Positions 1 through 10,100 of a stretch of 64,000 nt of DNA are shown piece by piece. Both the position numbers and the translations under genes were made by a program. Position 1 is the first letter of the stretch, and every line of letters starts with the position of its first letter. The notes under the pieces were generated by a model. It saw only the letters and a program-made list of their open reading frames with translations, was not told where the DNA came from and did not search any database. Origin of the DNA: Xylanimicrobium pachnodae JCM 13526 = NBRC 107786 (lineage in GTDB: Bacteria > Actinomycetota > Actinomycetes > Actinomycetales > Cellulomonadaceae); contig BCWJ01000014.1 of assembly GCA_001592145.1 (NCBI GenBank), positions 51,672 to 115,671 of the forward strand, given 5' to 3'.

Positions 1-296
1 ACGGCGTCGCCCAGCACGGGGCTGCCCAGCGCCAGGAGGCGGGCGTTGTAGGCGCGGGCGGCGTCGGTCATGGCCTGGCGTTCCTCCGCCGTCCACTCCT
101 CGGCGACGGCCTGGACGGCGGCCTGCGCGCGCTGGGCCATGAGCCGGTCCGAGTAGGCGCGCTGGCCCAGCACCCAGCCCACCAGGCCCAGGCACGCCAC
201 CAGGAGCACCACCGAGACCACCAGGTAGGCGTTGGGTCGCCACCGGCGCCGCTGCGCCGGTGGGGGTGGCGTGGGAGCGTCCAGCACGGCGGTCAT
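1..296 (-). CDS. class C (pilus) sortase, N-terminal part only
   Basis: Membrane-bound transpeptidase that would link the pilin subunits encoded just upstream. Only the first 98 residues lie in the window. They show a proline/arginine-rich cytoplasmic start, one transmembrane segment (about residues 22-42) and an extracytoplasmic helix ending in ARAYNARLL, the usual N-terminal layout of class C sortases. The catalytic His, Cys and Arg lie beyond the window edge, so the assignment rests on this layout and on position as last gene of a pilus operon. The ATG (296-294) overlaps the stop codon of the second pilin gene (ATGA), which implies translational coupling. Confidence 0.75.
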   Translation of the reverse strand, partial: MTAVLDAPTPPPPAQRRRWRPNAYLVVSVVLLVACLGLVGWVLGQRAYSDRLMAQRAQAAVQAVAEEWTAEERQAMTDAARAYNARLLALGSPVLGDA

Positions 297-2269
297 GCGG
301 GGTCTCCTGCCCGCGCCCGACGGCGGCGCAACGTCATGACGGCGAACAGCACGCCGACGACGGCGAGCACGCTGGCCACGCTCAGCAGCGCGGCGCGATC
401 GGCCTGGACGAACCCGCCCGTGGCGCTCGCGGGGCCGTGCACCGCGTTGACCACGGTGACGTTCTCGGTGGTGACGTCGTGGTGCTCGGTACCGGTGGCC
501 GTCGGTACGGCGATGCTGACGTGCCGGGTGGCGAGCACGTCGGTCAGGGCGGGCGCGGTCCCCGCGTTCGCATACTCGTAGGTCACCTGGCTGACGCCGT
601 CGGCCGTGAACGTGGGGACCGCACGCACCGTGAACCGCGTGGCGTCCAGGTTGCCCGGGTGGTACCCGGCGGCCGCCTTCGTCTCGGCCACGGTGTACTC
701 GGTCAGCGGCGCGAGGCCGTGCAGGGCGAGGGTGCCGTCCGTAGCCGTGGCGAGCACGTCCGTGCTGCCGGTGGGGCACGGGGCTGCACCCGCATGCCAG
801 TAGCCGCCGTCGTCGTCGGTGGTGAAGCAGCGCCCGACGCCGTGGGTGGACACCGTGAACTCGACACCGCGCAGCGGGGCGAGCGTGGTGGCGTCCACCT
901 TGACCAGGCGCAGCGGGAACGTCACCACCGAGACCGTGGGGGAGGCGGCGGTGGCGACGTCGTCGGCTCCGGCGATGGTGGAGAACGTGGCGACCGCGCG
1001 GTTGGAGTCCTGGGTGCCCACCACCGTGCCGAGCGTGGTCGCTGAGGCCTGCCCCGCGACCAGGAGCTGTTCGTAGGTGAGGACGACGACGTCGCCGCCG
1101 TGCGCACGCAGCACCCAGTCGGGCAGCGTGACGGTCCAGGACTCGACGCCCCCGGTGCTTGAGCCTGTCGAAACCACACCGAAGCAGGGATTGGACCCGT
1201 TCCCGAGCCCCACCACGCACCCGGCGTCGTACCGGAGCGTCGTGGAGCCGACGGTCAGCACCGGGTCCGCGACCCGGGAGTCCGTACCAGCCCAGTCCGG
1301 CGCACCCAGTCCCGCACCGTGGGTGTCCGTGATATCGAAGCGCAGCGGCGTCGTCGTGGGGTACAGCGCGTACTGTGGGATCGGCACCGTGATCCGCATG
1401 GGCACGGCGTCGCCGCCGGCGAACGCCGGGTCGCCCACCGTGACGATCTCCTTGGTGACCGTGACGGCGTCACCCTTCACGTGGACGACGCCCAGGGTGC
1501 GGCGCACGCTGCCGTCCGCGTTGTAGAGGTCGTGCAACGTGCCGCCCGCCGGGATCTGCGTGCCGACGATCAGCGTGGGGGAGTGCGTGGCCGGGGTGGC
1601 CTCCGCGCCCTGACCGGCGGGTGCCGTAGCGCCGAGCTCCGTGTCGACGAGTTCCGTGAGGGCGTAGAGGCCCGCCGGCAGGCCGGAGAACGAGGCGTGC
1701 GCGGTGGGCTCCCCGGCGGCCTGGGTGCCCGTCGCGGAGAACGCGGTCACTCCGAGCGCCTCGGCGTCGGCCGCGAGCGTGCGGCCCAACCAGTCCGCCA
1801 GATCCCGCAGCGGGCCCGTGGTGGCGGACGGGTTGCCCCACAGGTCGCTCGTGGAACCGTCCCGCGGCCAGTTGCGGGCCACCCACTGGAAGGGGTCCAG
1901 GCCCTCCAGGGTGCCGTCCTGATCGGCCACCGGAGCGGGCCCGCCGTGCGCCTGGTGGATCGTGGCAACCTCCGCGCCGAGCGCCGCCCGCAACGCGGGG
2001 GACGACGTCTCCAGCAGGACGATGACGGGATTGCCGGCACCATCCACGCCCACATTCGTGTACCGGGCCACCTGGTACGCCAGGAAGGTGTGCCCCTGGG
2101 TGGCGGCGCCTGTCACGTCGATCGACGCGACCGTGTCGGGGCTCGATGCCGTGGCCGACGCCGTGGCCGACGCCGTGGCCGGCGTTGCCGCGCCAGCCAC
2201 GGCACACAGGAGCATGAGCAGCAGGACGAGCAGGGCTCCCGCGCGGCGGCGGAGCTGGGTGCAGGTCAC
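293..2269 (-). CDS. second (minor) pilin, SpaA/isopeptide-forming type
   Basis: Secreted cell-wall-anchored pilin of 658 residues with a GTG start after a GGAGG-like site. It has a signal peptide (residues 1-33) followed by a short ATAS repeat encoded by three 12-bp DNA repeats near 2148-2183. The N-terminal domain is paralogous to the major pilin: LDPFQWVARNW here against LDPLDWVAKQW there. A VKGD..TK block sits near residue 261 and a B-type domain with an E-box-like LTEYTVAET near 525. The C-terminus has a hydrophobic helix and RRRRAR tail, but the sorting motif reads PASATGG instead of LPxTG. It probably acts as basal or ancillary pilin; that role is inferred. Confidence 0.85.
   Translation of the reverse strand: MTCTQLRRRAGALLVLLLMLLCAVAGAATPATASATASATASSPDTVASIDVTGAATQGHTFLAYQVARYTNVGVDGAGNPVIVLLETSSPALRAALGAEVATIHQAHGGPAPVADQDGTLEGLDPFQWVARNWPRDGSTSDLWGNPSATTGPLRDLADWLGRTLAADAEALGVTAFSATGTQAAGEPTAHASFSGLPAGLYALTELVDTELGATAPAGQGAEATPATHSPTLIVGTQIPAGGTLHDLYNADGSVRRTLGVVHVKGDAVTVTKEIVTVGDPAFAGGDAVPMRITVPIPQYALYPTTTPLRFDITDTHGAGLGAPDWAGTDSRVADPVLTVGSTTLRYDAGCVVGLGNGSNPCFGVVSTGSSTGGVESWTVTLPDWVLRAHGGDVVVLTYEQLLVAGQASATTLGTVVGTQDSNRAVATFSTIAGADDVATAASPTVSVVTFPLRLVKVDATTLAPLRGVEFTVSTHGVGRCFTTDDDGGYWHAGAAPCPTGSTDVLATATDGTLALHGLAPLTEYTVAETKAAAGYHPGNLDATRFTVRAVPTFTADGVSQVTYEYANAGTAPALTDVLATRHVSIAVPTATGTEHHDVTTENVTVVNAVHGPASATGGFVQADRAALLSVASVLAVVGVLFAVMTLRRRRARAGDPA
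1159..1177 (+). repeat. half copy of the dispersed TTGAGCCTGTCGAAACC repeat inside a pilin gene
   Basis: These 19 bases are identical, as the reverse complement, to the left arm of the inverted repeat at 30219-30237 in the gap-pgk spacer. Here the sequence is read through in frame on the minus strand as VVSTGSS. Only one arm is present, so no hairpin forms. Confidence 0.6.
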
Positions 2270-2308
2270 GGGAGTCCTCCCTCCTGGAGCACGGGAAACA
2301 GGTTGGGG

Positions 2309-2342
2309 CCCTGGTGGCCGGGCCGGAACCCGGCCACCAGGG
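2309..2342 (-). terminator. hairpin between the two pilin genes
   Basis: A perfect 14-bp inverted repeat (CCCTGGTGGCCGGG and its complement) with a 6-nt loop lies immediately after the major pilin stop codon. There is no clear T-run. It sits inside the operon, so it more likely gives partial termination or mRNA 3'-end protection, making more major pilin than minor pilin and sortase. That role is inferred. Confidence 0.7.
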
Positions 2343-2347
2343 TCATC

Positions 2348-4075
2348 TCAGGCAGCCTGTGCGGCCTTGTTGCGGCTCCTGCGCACCCCGGCGATGCCGA
2401 AGCCCACGGCGCCCAGACCCAGCGCTGCGGCGATGCCCGCCCAGAGCAGGATCCGGCCGCCCGTGGACGGCATGTCGGACCGCGACTTGGCGTTCAGAAC
2501 AAGGACCGACATGTTGTCGATGGCGTCCTTTTTAACGTCTTCGACCGTGTCATCCCAGAAGTTGACCGACGGATTCACATATGCCGACTCGATCTTGGCG
2601 TTCCCGGGGTTCGTCAGAAAATCATCGGGAACTTCCGAGCCGCCGTAGAAATAATACGCTGGCGTACTCGTCGGGTTGCCCTCTTCTGCCTTGATGTACA
2701 CCCAGAACTTGGCCACGTCCAGGTTGGCGTCCGTGTAGTCGTCGGGGGCATCGGACTCCTCGACAAGGTACCAAGTGTTTGCGGCGAGGCCGATGAAACC
2801 TCCCGTGCTGCTTTCATCGGTGGTGACGGTACCGACAGGCTCACCCTTCTTGCCGTCGCTCGTCGATGCGGAGACGGCAAAGGTGGCCTTCAGGTAGTTC
2901 TCTCCGCCGGGAGAGAGCAGGTCGGTTTTGATCACGTTCAATGGGTATGAGTAGATCGTGACCGGGGCCGCCGTGGCCGTTCCGACCGACTCCTTGCTGC
3001 CGTTCCACGCGTTCGTGAACGTCACTGTTGCGTTGTTGGTAACGGCGCTGTTGGAGGTCTCGCTTGTGAAGGTCCCCGTCGGCATCTTTGCGCTGTAAGT
3101 GATGACGAGTGGTTCTCCTTGGAGGCTGTCGATTTCCGTGTCGGTAAGCTTGATTGTGAGCGTGCCGTCTTCGTCCTTGACATTGGCCAGGGTCGACGGG
3201 ATCCCGTTGACCGTCAGTGAGCCCAGGGTGACCGCCAGGTCTTCTGAGTGCTCGTCTGTGATCTGGAACTGCGGGCTTGTGTACGTGTCCGGGTAGTTCG
3301 GGACCCTAGTCGTAATCGTGAACGTGACGGCCGCGCCATCGGCTGCAGTCCAGACATCACTCGTCTTCGTGATCGGGACTAGGTCGCCCTTGACGTTGAT
3401 CTGGCCGAGGGTCTCGCTCTCGAGGTTGAGGTCGTCGATCGTTGTGCCCACGATCATTGCCAGTGAGTTTGTGCCGGGGTCCGAAGCGGAGGTAGTGGTG
3501 TCCCACACGAAATAGAGACCCTCGTTGACGTTCAGGGTAATCGAGGTTCCCTCAGCGGGCCCGTATTGCGTCGGGGAGAGTCCCCACGACTGGAACGGAG
3601 TCATCCCGTTCGTGTCGGCGGCGGTGGAGTTGGCCTTTGTCTCCAGCCAGTTGGCGAGTTCGCGGACGTTCGAGTTGTCCGCGTACGTGTTCTGCCACGG
3701 GTCTTTCTCCTGGGTGGCGGTCCACTGCTTTGCGACCCAGTCGAGCGGGTCGAGGCCATCCATCGAGGCCTCGGCGTCGTCGTCGATCTCCTGGATCTCC
3801 GCGGTGAGGGCGTCCTGGAACGCAGTGTTCTCAATTGTGATGAGGTCGAAGCCTGAGACGACCGTAGAGCCGTCGCCATCCGTCTTTGTGGTGACGTTGT
3901 CGTAGGTCGCGATGCGGACGGCCGAGAAGGTGCGGCCAGCGACGCTCTCGCCATTGATGATGATCGCGGCGGTGGGCTCTTGTTCGTTGTCAGCGCTGGC
4001 CGGCAAGGCCGTGCCGAGCAGGCCGAGGCCGACGGCGGCGGCGACTGCCGCTGCGGCCCATTTCCGGTGGTTCAT
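2348..4075 (-). CDS. major pilin, LPxTG-type fimbrial shaft subunit
   Basis: Likely shaft protein of the pilus, 575 residues. It has a signal peptide ending ALPASA near residue 29, an N-terminal domain related to the second pilin, and a lysine-bearing INVKGDLVPITK block near residue 228. A fimbrial isopeptide-formation D2-like region follows, then a C-terminal Cna-B-like domain with E-box-like WYLVEESDAP near 437. It ends in a canonical cell-wall sorting signal: MPSTGG near 534, a hydrophobic helix and an RRSRNK tail. Its codon use is less GC-rich than its neighbours. It follows the adhesin gene after 73 nt and is followed by a strong hairpin, as expected for the most abundant product of the operon. 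Confidence 0.88.
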   Translation of the reverse strand: MNHRKWAAAAVAAAVGLGLLGTALPASADNEQEPTAAIIINGESVAGRTFSAVRIATYDNVTTKTDGDGSTVVSGFDLITIENTAFQDALTAEIQEIDDDAEASMDGLDPLDWVAKQWTATQEKDPWQNTYADNSNVRELANWLETKANSTAADTNGMTPFQSWGLSPTQYGPAEGTSITLNVNEGLYFVWDTTTSASDPGTNSLAMIVGTTIDDLNLESETLGQINVKGDLVPITKTSDVWTAADGAAVTFTITTRVPNYPDTYTSPQFQITDEHSEDLAVTLGSLTVNGIPSTLANVKDEDGTLTIKLTDTEIDSLQGEPLVITYSAKMPTGTFTSETSNSAVTNNATVTFTNAWNGSKESVGTATAAPVTIYSYPLNVIKTDLLSPGGENYLKATFAVSASTSDGKKGEPVGTVTTDESSTGGFIGLAANTWYLVEESDAPDDYTDANLDVAKFWVYIKAEEGNPTSTPAYYFYGGSEVPDDFLTNPGNAKIESAYVNPSVNFWDDTVEDVKKDAIDNMSVLVLNAKSRSDMPSTGGRILLWAGIAAALGLGAVGFGIAGVRRSRNKAAQAA

Positions 4076-4148
4076 GTCAACTCCCGTGTTGGGGTTCGTG
4101 CCGTGTGCTGGGTGGGGATGCTGGGCTGTTGATCACCGTCGTTGTCGT

Positions 4149-7100
4149 TCACCGCATGGCGCCTCCTCGTGTGGGGGCGCCGCGGCCGGTGCGGCTGCGT
4201 CGCAGGAGTAGGAGGCCGCCCGCGGCGAGGGCGGTCACGGTGGCGATGAACGCGGCGAGGTTGCCGCCCGTCATCGGCATGACCGGCGGGCTCGGGTCGG
4301 GCCGGGAGGCGTTGGTGACGCGGACGGTCACCCGGTTCGAGTTGGCCTCGGTGACCGTGTAGGCATTGTCGGCGCAGGAGTCCGTGGCAAAGCCGCGTTC
4401 GGTGCACGTGACGAGCTGCTTGGTGCCGTTCCAGAAGGTCACCTTCACCAGGTTCTGGTCCCAGCGGTCGTCGAGCTTTTCGAAGTCCTCAGTCACGGTG
4501 ACGACGTCGCCGACGTCGACGGTGGTGATGCGCTGCTGCTCCGAGCTGTTGCCGTAGCTGGAGGTGAACTCCTTGGTGGCGCTCGTCGAGGTCCCGTCGG
4601 GGTGGGTGACCGTGTAGCCGAGCGTGAACCGCAGGATGTCCGGGGCGGTGGCCAGCTCTTGCCGGTCGTAGTAGCCCAGCGCCTTGTACAGGGAGAACGC
4701 GGCCGGCGCCACTGCCGTGTTGGTCAGGGTGACGGTGACCGGCTCGTTCTTCGAGCTCAGCACGAACTCGTTCGTGGAGAACTGGGGCGTGCCCCACGTG
4801 ACGCCCCACGCGGTGGACGGGGCCTTCTCCGTCAGGGTGATCGTGGTGCCCTCGGGGTACACGGCGCTCGTGACCACCTCGCCGTTCGCGGCGACCGTGA
4901 GTGTGTCCTCGCACGTGTTGTCCGACTGGCCGCAGTTGTTCATCTGCGTGCCGAACAGGGTCGCCTTGTAGGTGACGGTGAACTCACCGTCCGAGGGCAC
5001 CAGGCCGGCACCCGTGCCCTGCACCACCTTGATCAGGTCGAAGCTCAGCGGCGCCTTGACCAGCGTGTTCGTCACGCTGACGGGAGTTTCGCCCGTCTTC
5101 ACCGTCGTGGTGGTCGGGGAGTACGTGGCGGCCCACTCGTACCAGGCGTCGTCGTCGAGCTGGAGCGGTTCGGACGCCTCGTCCCAGGTGATGACCGTGC
5201 CCTCCGGGAACCAGAGCTGGTCGCAGGTCTCGACGTCGTCGGTGTCCGTGCAGGTCCGGATCGGAGTCGCTTCGGCGTCGTCGCCGACGGGGACGACGAG
5301 CGTGCCCGTCGCGCTGCGCGGCACCAGCACCATGGCGTCGCCCCGCTCCACGTAGCCGTCCGTCGTCGCCGACCAGCGGAACGTGACCTCCTCCGGCAGG
5401 TCCACCGACGTCGGGACCTCCTCATCGAACGTCTTGGTGATCGTCGCCGAGCCGACCGTGGTCACGGCGTTCGTGATCTCCGCGACCGGGTTCTCGGTGG
5501 TGGCCGTCAGGAGGAACGACGCCGACGGCCCGGCGTCCGTGGTGAAGCTGGTGCGGGTGTACCCGTCGAACGCGTACCGGGGGGCGTCCCACGCCCAGAC
5601 GGAGCCGAGTGAGACCGCCGTGAAGCTGGGGACGCTGCCCGCCGCGGCGTGTGCCTGGCGCAGGACCCCGGACGCGCCGGCGGTGACGTCCAGGTCCGTG
5701 GTCGTGTACATGCCGGGCCGCTCCGTGATCGTGCAGACCGCGCCGTACGGGACGTCCGGGATCGTGATCCCGCCTTCGTCCTGTTGCCGCACCCACCAGG
5801 TTGCGTTCACCAGCAGGTAGTCGTCGAACCCGAGCCACCACTCGTCGTCCGTCAGATCGATGCCGAAGCGGCCCACGTTGTCCACGTGCATGCACCGCAG
5901 GTTGCCGACGGCGAAGAGGGTGGACAGTTGGCCGGCCTTCTCGGCGTCGACGCCGGGCTCGGTGACCGTCGTGGTGACCGTGATCGACCCCGCCGCCGAC
6001 GCCGTGACGGGGGAGAACCACCACGGGTAGTTGTGCGCCTCGGCGTGGCCCAGAAGGCTCGTGCCCTCGGCGTCAGGGTTGCAGATGTTGTTGCTCGCGT
6101 CGGGGAAGCCATCCTCGCCGACGTACAGCGGGCAGTCGTCCGGGTGCTCGGCCCACTCGTAGGTGTCGGTCATGGTCCAGGCACCGCCCACGTACTGGCG
6201 GCCGTTCAGGGACACGTTTTCCGTGGTCAGGCTGCCCTTCGGGATGAGCAGGCTGCCCAGGAAGTTCACGCCCAGGCCGTCCGAGCTGATCGACACGGAG
6301 GTGCCGTCGGGGAAGTTCCACATCAGGGCGCTGGCCACGATGCCCAGATCCTTGTGCCACGTGTTGTTGCCGCTGGCGTAGAGCTGTTCGTAGCCGAGCG
6401 TCTGGTCCGCCAGCGCGATCTCCTGGAGGTTGTTCCAGGTAATGGCGGAGCCGGTCACGTTGATTACGGCCGGCGCCATCGACAGGATGTGGCCCGGCTC
6501 GCTCGGGTCGCTGGTCTGCAGGCCTTCGATGACGAGCCTGGTCACGTTCGCCAGGTGGGCACCGTCGACCGTGAAGACGTAGAGGCCGTCTGCGTCAGGT
6601 GTCGCGTTCGAGGCGGAGAGCGTGAGTGTGCCGCCGACGGGCTCGACTCGCGTGGTGTCGGTGCTCCGACTCCCGAGCGAGGTCGACAGATCCTCGAGGG
6701 TCGTGCGAATCGTGCTCGTCGCGGTCTCGCCGCAGTAGGTGTCGTAGCTCTCGCCGACGTCTGCGAGCAGGACGCCGTTGACCGTCATCGTCGCGTTGTT
6801 CGTGATGCCGCCGCAGACGGCGAGGGCCAGGCCGTCCGGGCCGTTGTCGATGTGGGAGCCGAATGTGAGCTGCCCGTAGGTGAACCCGGCTGGAGTGTTC
6901 TGGTTCAGGTTGTCGACCACGACCGTGGCGCCTTCGAGCCCTGCCGCGTTCCCACTGAGCGTCAGGTTGCCGCCGATCCAGCGGGCGATGGCGCCGTCGG
7001 TGAACAGGGTGCCGTCGTTGTAGGTCCACCCGGGCTCTAGCCCCGCACCCGGGGCCCACGGCTTTTGGTCGTCGTCGTCGTTCATGGCCAGGGCGTCGAG

Positions 7101-10100
7101 GAGCGCTCGGACTGCCTCACGGAGCTGGGTGTTCAGGTCGAGCAGGTCTTCGTACGGGGTCGCCTTCTCTGGCTCGTCCGTCACCACCCTGGAACAGGAC
7201 ACGGAGACGTTGTCGGCGTAGAAGACCACCTTGCTGGCGAGGTTGCTGCCGGCCACCAGGCGGACGTAGTCGACACCCTGCGCGGGGATGGTCCAGGTGG
7301 ACTTGATGGTTGCCCACGTGCCCTTGGCCACGTAGGTGTTGCCGAGCCACTGGTACTGCTCCACGGGGTGCTTCGCGACGAATCGGATGTCCATCTGGGC
7401 GCTCGGCCCGTCTACGTAGCTGACGTCCGCCTCGAAGTAGCAGAGGTCGCCCGCGGTGAACTCGCTGGCCTCAAGGTCGAACCCCGACCAGTCGTTGCTG
7501 CGAGTGATCTCCAGGACCTTGCTGCCGTCGATGTCGTCGCGAGGGTCGTCGACCACCTTGAAGACTGCGCCGCCGTAGGTCTCGTAGAACCCCTGGGACT
7601 CTGTGCCGTCCTCGAAGTTGTACGTCAGGCTGGTGCTCTCCTTCTCGTGCGTCACCGCAGGGGTGTGGGTGAGCGCGTCCTCGCTGTCCGCGGCCAGGGC
7701 GTCGACGAGCTCGCGCGCCGAGCCGGCCACGGCCTCGGTAAGTTCGCGGTTGGCCGCGGCGGCCTCCGCGTACGCGGCCATGGCCTCCTCGGCGTCGTCG
7801 AGTGTGGACTGGAGGATCGCCTCCGTGAGGTTCTGCACGGCGGCGCGGAGCTGCGCCTCAGCGGCGTCGGCGATGGCCTGGGTCGCGTTGGCCCCGGCCC
7901 GCAGGAAGTCGTTCGCGACCAGCAGCATGTCGAGCTCGCTCAGGGAGACGCCTGTGCCGACGAACTCACCCTTGTTGCGCAGGTCGATCAGGGCTTGGGC
8001 GGCCGCGCGCGCGTCGTCGTAGCCCGAGAAGTCGTTCTGCACCCGAACGGTGAGCGTGGCTGATGCCGGGCCCTGGGAGGCGATGATCGTGACCTCCCAC
8101 ACGCCCTCGCCGGTCAGGACATCGGCGCTGATGGTGGCCGCGCCAGCGCCCTCGTCGCTGTCGACGACCGCAAGGTAGGTGTCAGGGAAGGCCAGCGAAT
8201 CGGCATCGCCCTGCACCGCCGTCATGCGGACGGTGAGGTCGCCGACCACGAGGTCGCTCCACTCGATGCCCACGGTGCTCCCGGGCTTGAGGACGACGTC
8301 TTCCCCTGGGCCAGTGATCGTGATTGACGGGGTGATGGACGTGCCGTCCCCGCCCGTCACCGAGATCTGCGTCGCGGCGTCGTAGCTCACGGCCCGGATC
8401 GTCAGGGTGCCGGCGATGCCGTGGGGGATGGCCGTCTCGGTGGTGAAGCTCCCGTTGGCCTTGGTGCTGACCGTCAGGGTGCCGACCACGTTGCCGAACT
8501 CGTCCGCGTACTGCAGGAGCACGGTGCTCTTGCCCGCGAACCCGGTGCCCGAGAGTGTGAAGAGCTCGCCGGTGGTCACCGCCGGCTTCGACGCCGTGAG
8601 CGTCGACTGGTCTGGCGCGACCACCGTGATCGTCGTGGTGGCGGCCTGCTGCGACTTGGCGCCACGCGCGGTGACGGTGAGGGTGCCGAGCTTGGCCGTC
8701 GCCGGAACCGTGACGGTGACCGTGTCGGGAGCCACTCCAAGCGCCCCGCTCGGGCTCGCGAACACGTTTGCGGGGGTGACGGTGTACCCGTCTGCGTTGC
8801 CGAACGACAGAGTGATCGACTCGGACGGCGTGAACCGCACACCGGAGATCGTGAAGGTCTTCCCCTGGGCCACGGTCTCCGCCGACGCGGTGATGGTGGG
8901 ATCGGCCGACTCCCGCACCTCGACCGTGGCCTCACTCTGCCGGCTCCACTGGTTCGCGTAGAGGATCCACTCCGTGGGAGTAGTGGGGGCGCTGACCGTG
9001 ATCGTGAACCGGCCCTCGTCGTCGGTCTTGATGTCCCAGCTCATCCAGGTGGGGCTGTACGCGTACAGCATGAGCCCTTCCGAGGCGATGAAGCCGCTGC
9101 CGGAGATGGTGACCGGCCCGCCGGCCACCGTCGACGTCGTGACCGCCTCGATCGACGGGTAGGCGAGCTCGACGTTGTAGCTCGCCGTGTCGCCGTCCGT
9201 AGTGGTGGCCGTAACGATGACGGCGTGATTGTCGAGGTCGTACGGCGTCCAATAGCTGGGGAACGTCAGCGATGTGTAGGTGAACGTGCCGTCCGCGTCC
9301 GTGCGCAGGGTGACTTCCGTGAACCAGTCACCGTTGTGGTCAACCTCCAGGGTCACGTCCACCCCGGCCGCGAACCCTGATCCGTAGGCGATGACCTGGT
9401 CCCCGGGGACGATGTCGTAGTCGTCGAAGATCTCCAGCCTCGGCTCGGCAGGTGCGTCGGATGCGGTGACCGTCACCGACGTCGACGCGGTCAGCGGGTC
9501 GGTGCCCGGGCCGGTCGCCGTGATCACCCATCCATTGGTCGGCACCGCCGGGGCGATCAACGACGTGCTGATGTTCCCCTCGGCGCTCGCGGTCGTGGTG
9601 ACCGACGTCGTCAGTGGGCCGCCGACCGTCACCGTCGAGCCGGGGAGGAAGCCCTGCCCCGTGACGGAGACCCTTCCCCAGCGGAGAACCTCCGACGGCG
9701 CCGCGATCGTGGGCGCGATGATCTCGATGTCGGCCGACACGGAGGTCCCGCTGACGCTGCCGGTCGCCGTGACCTGGAGCTCCCCGGCCTCGACCGTGGG
9801 AGGCAGCACTACCGACTGGCTCTGGGCGACACCCTTGCTGTTGGCGGTGCCGACGCTCGCCGAACCCCCGGTCAGGGGCTCGTCGTTCTGGCTGAAGGAG
9901 ACCGTGACCGGCTCGTCCGAGTCGAAGTTGGCCCCGGTGACGGTCACGGTGTCACCGGGGGCGAACGCGCCATCCCCGTCGGTAACGGTCAGCGTCGCGG
10001 GCCCTACCTCTTCCACCACGATGTCGTCGACGAGGATCGTGTACTCCGCCGTCGGGGTCGCACCGCCATCGCTGGTGATGGTCTGGGTGACGTTCTCCGT

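Noticed and set aside
1319..2950. 543-codon open frame on the plus strand
   Set aside because: Antisense shadow spanning two pilin genes; no signal, motif or ribosome-binding site.
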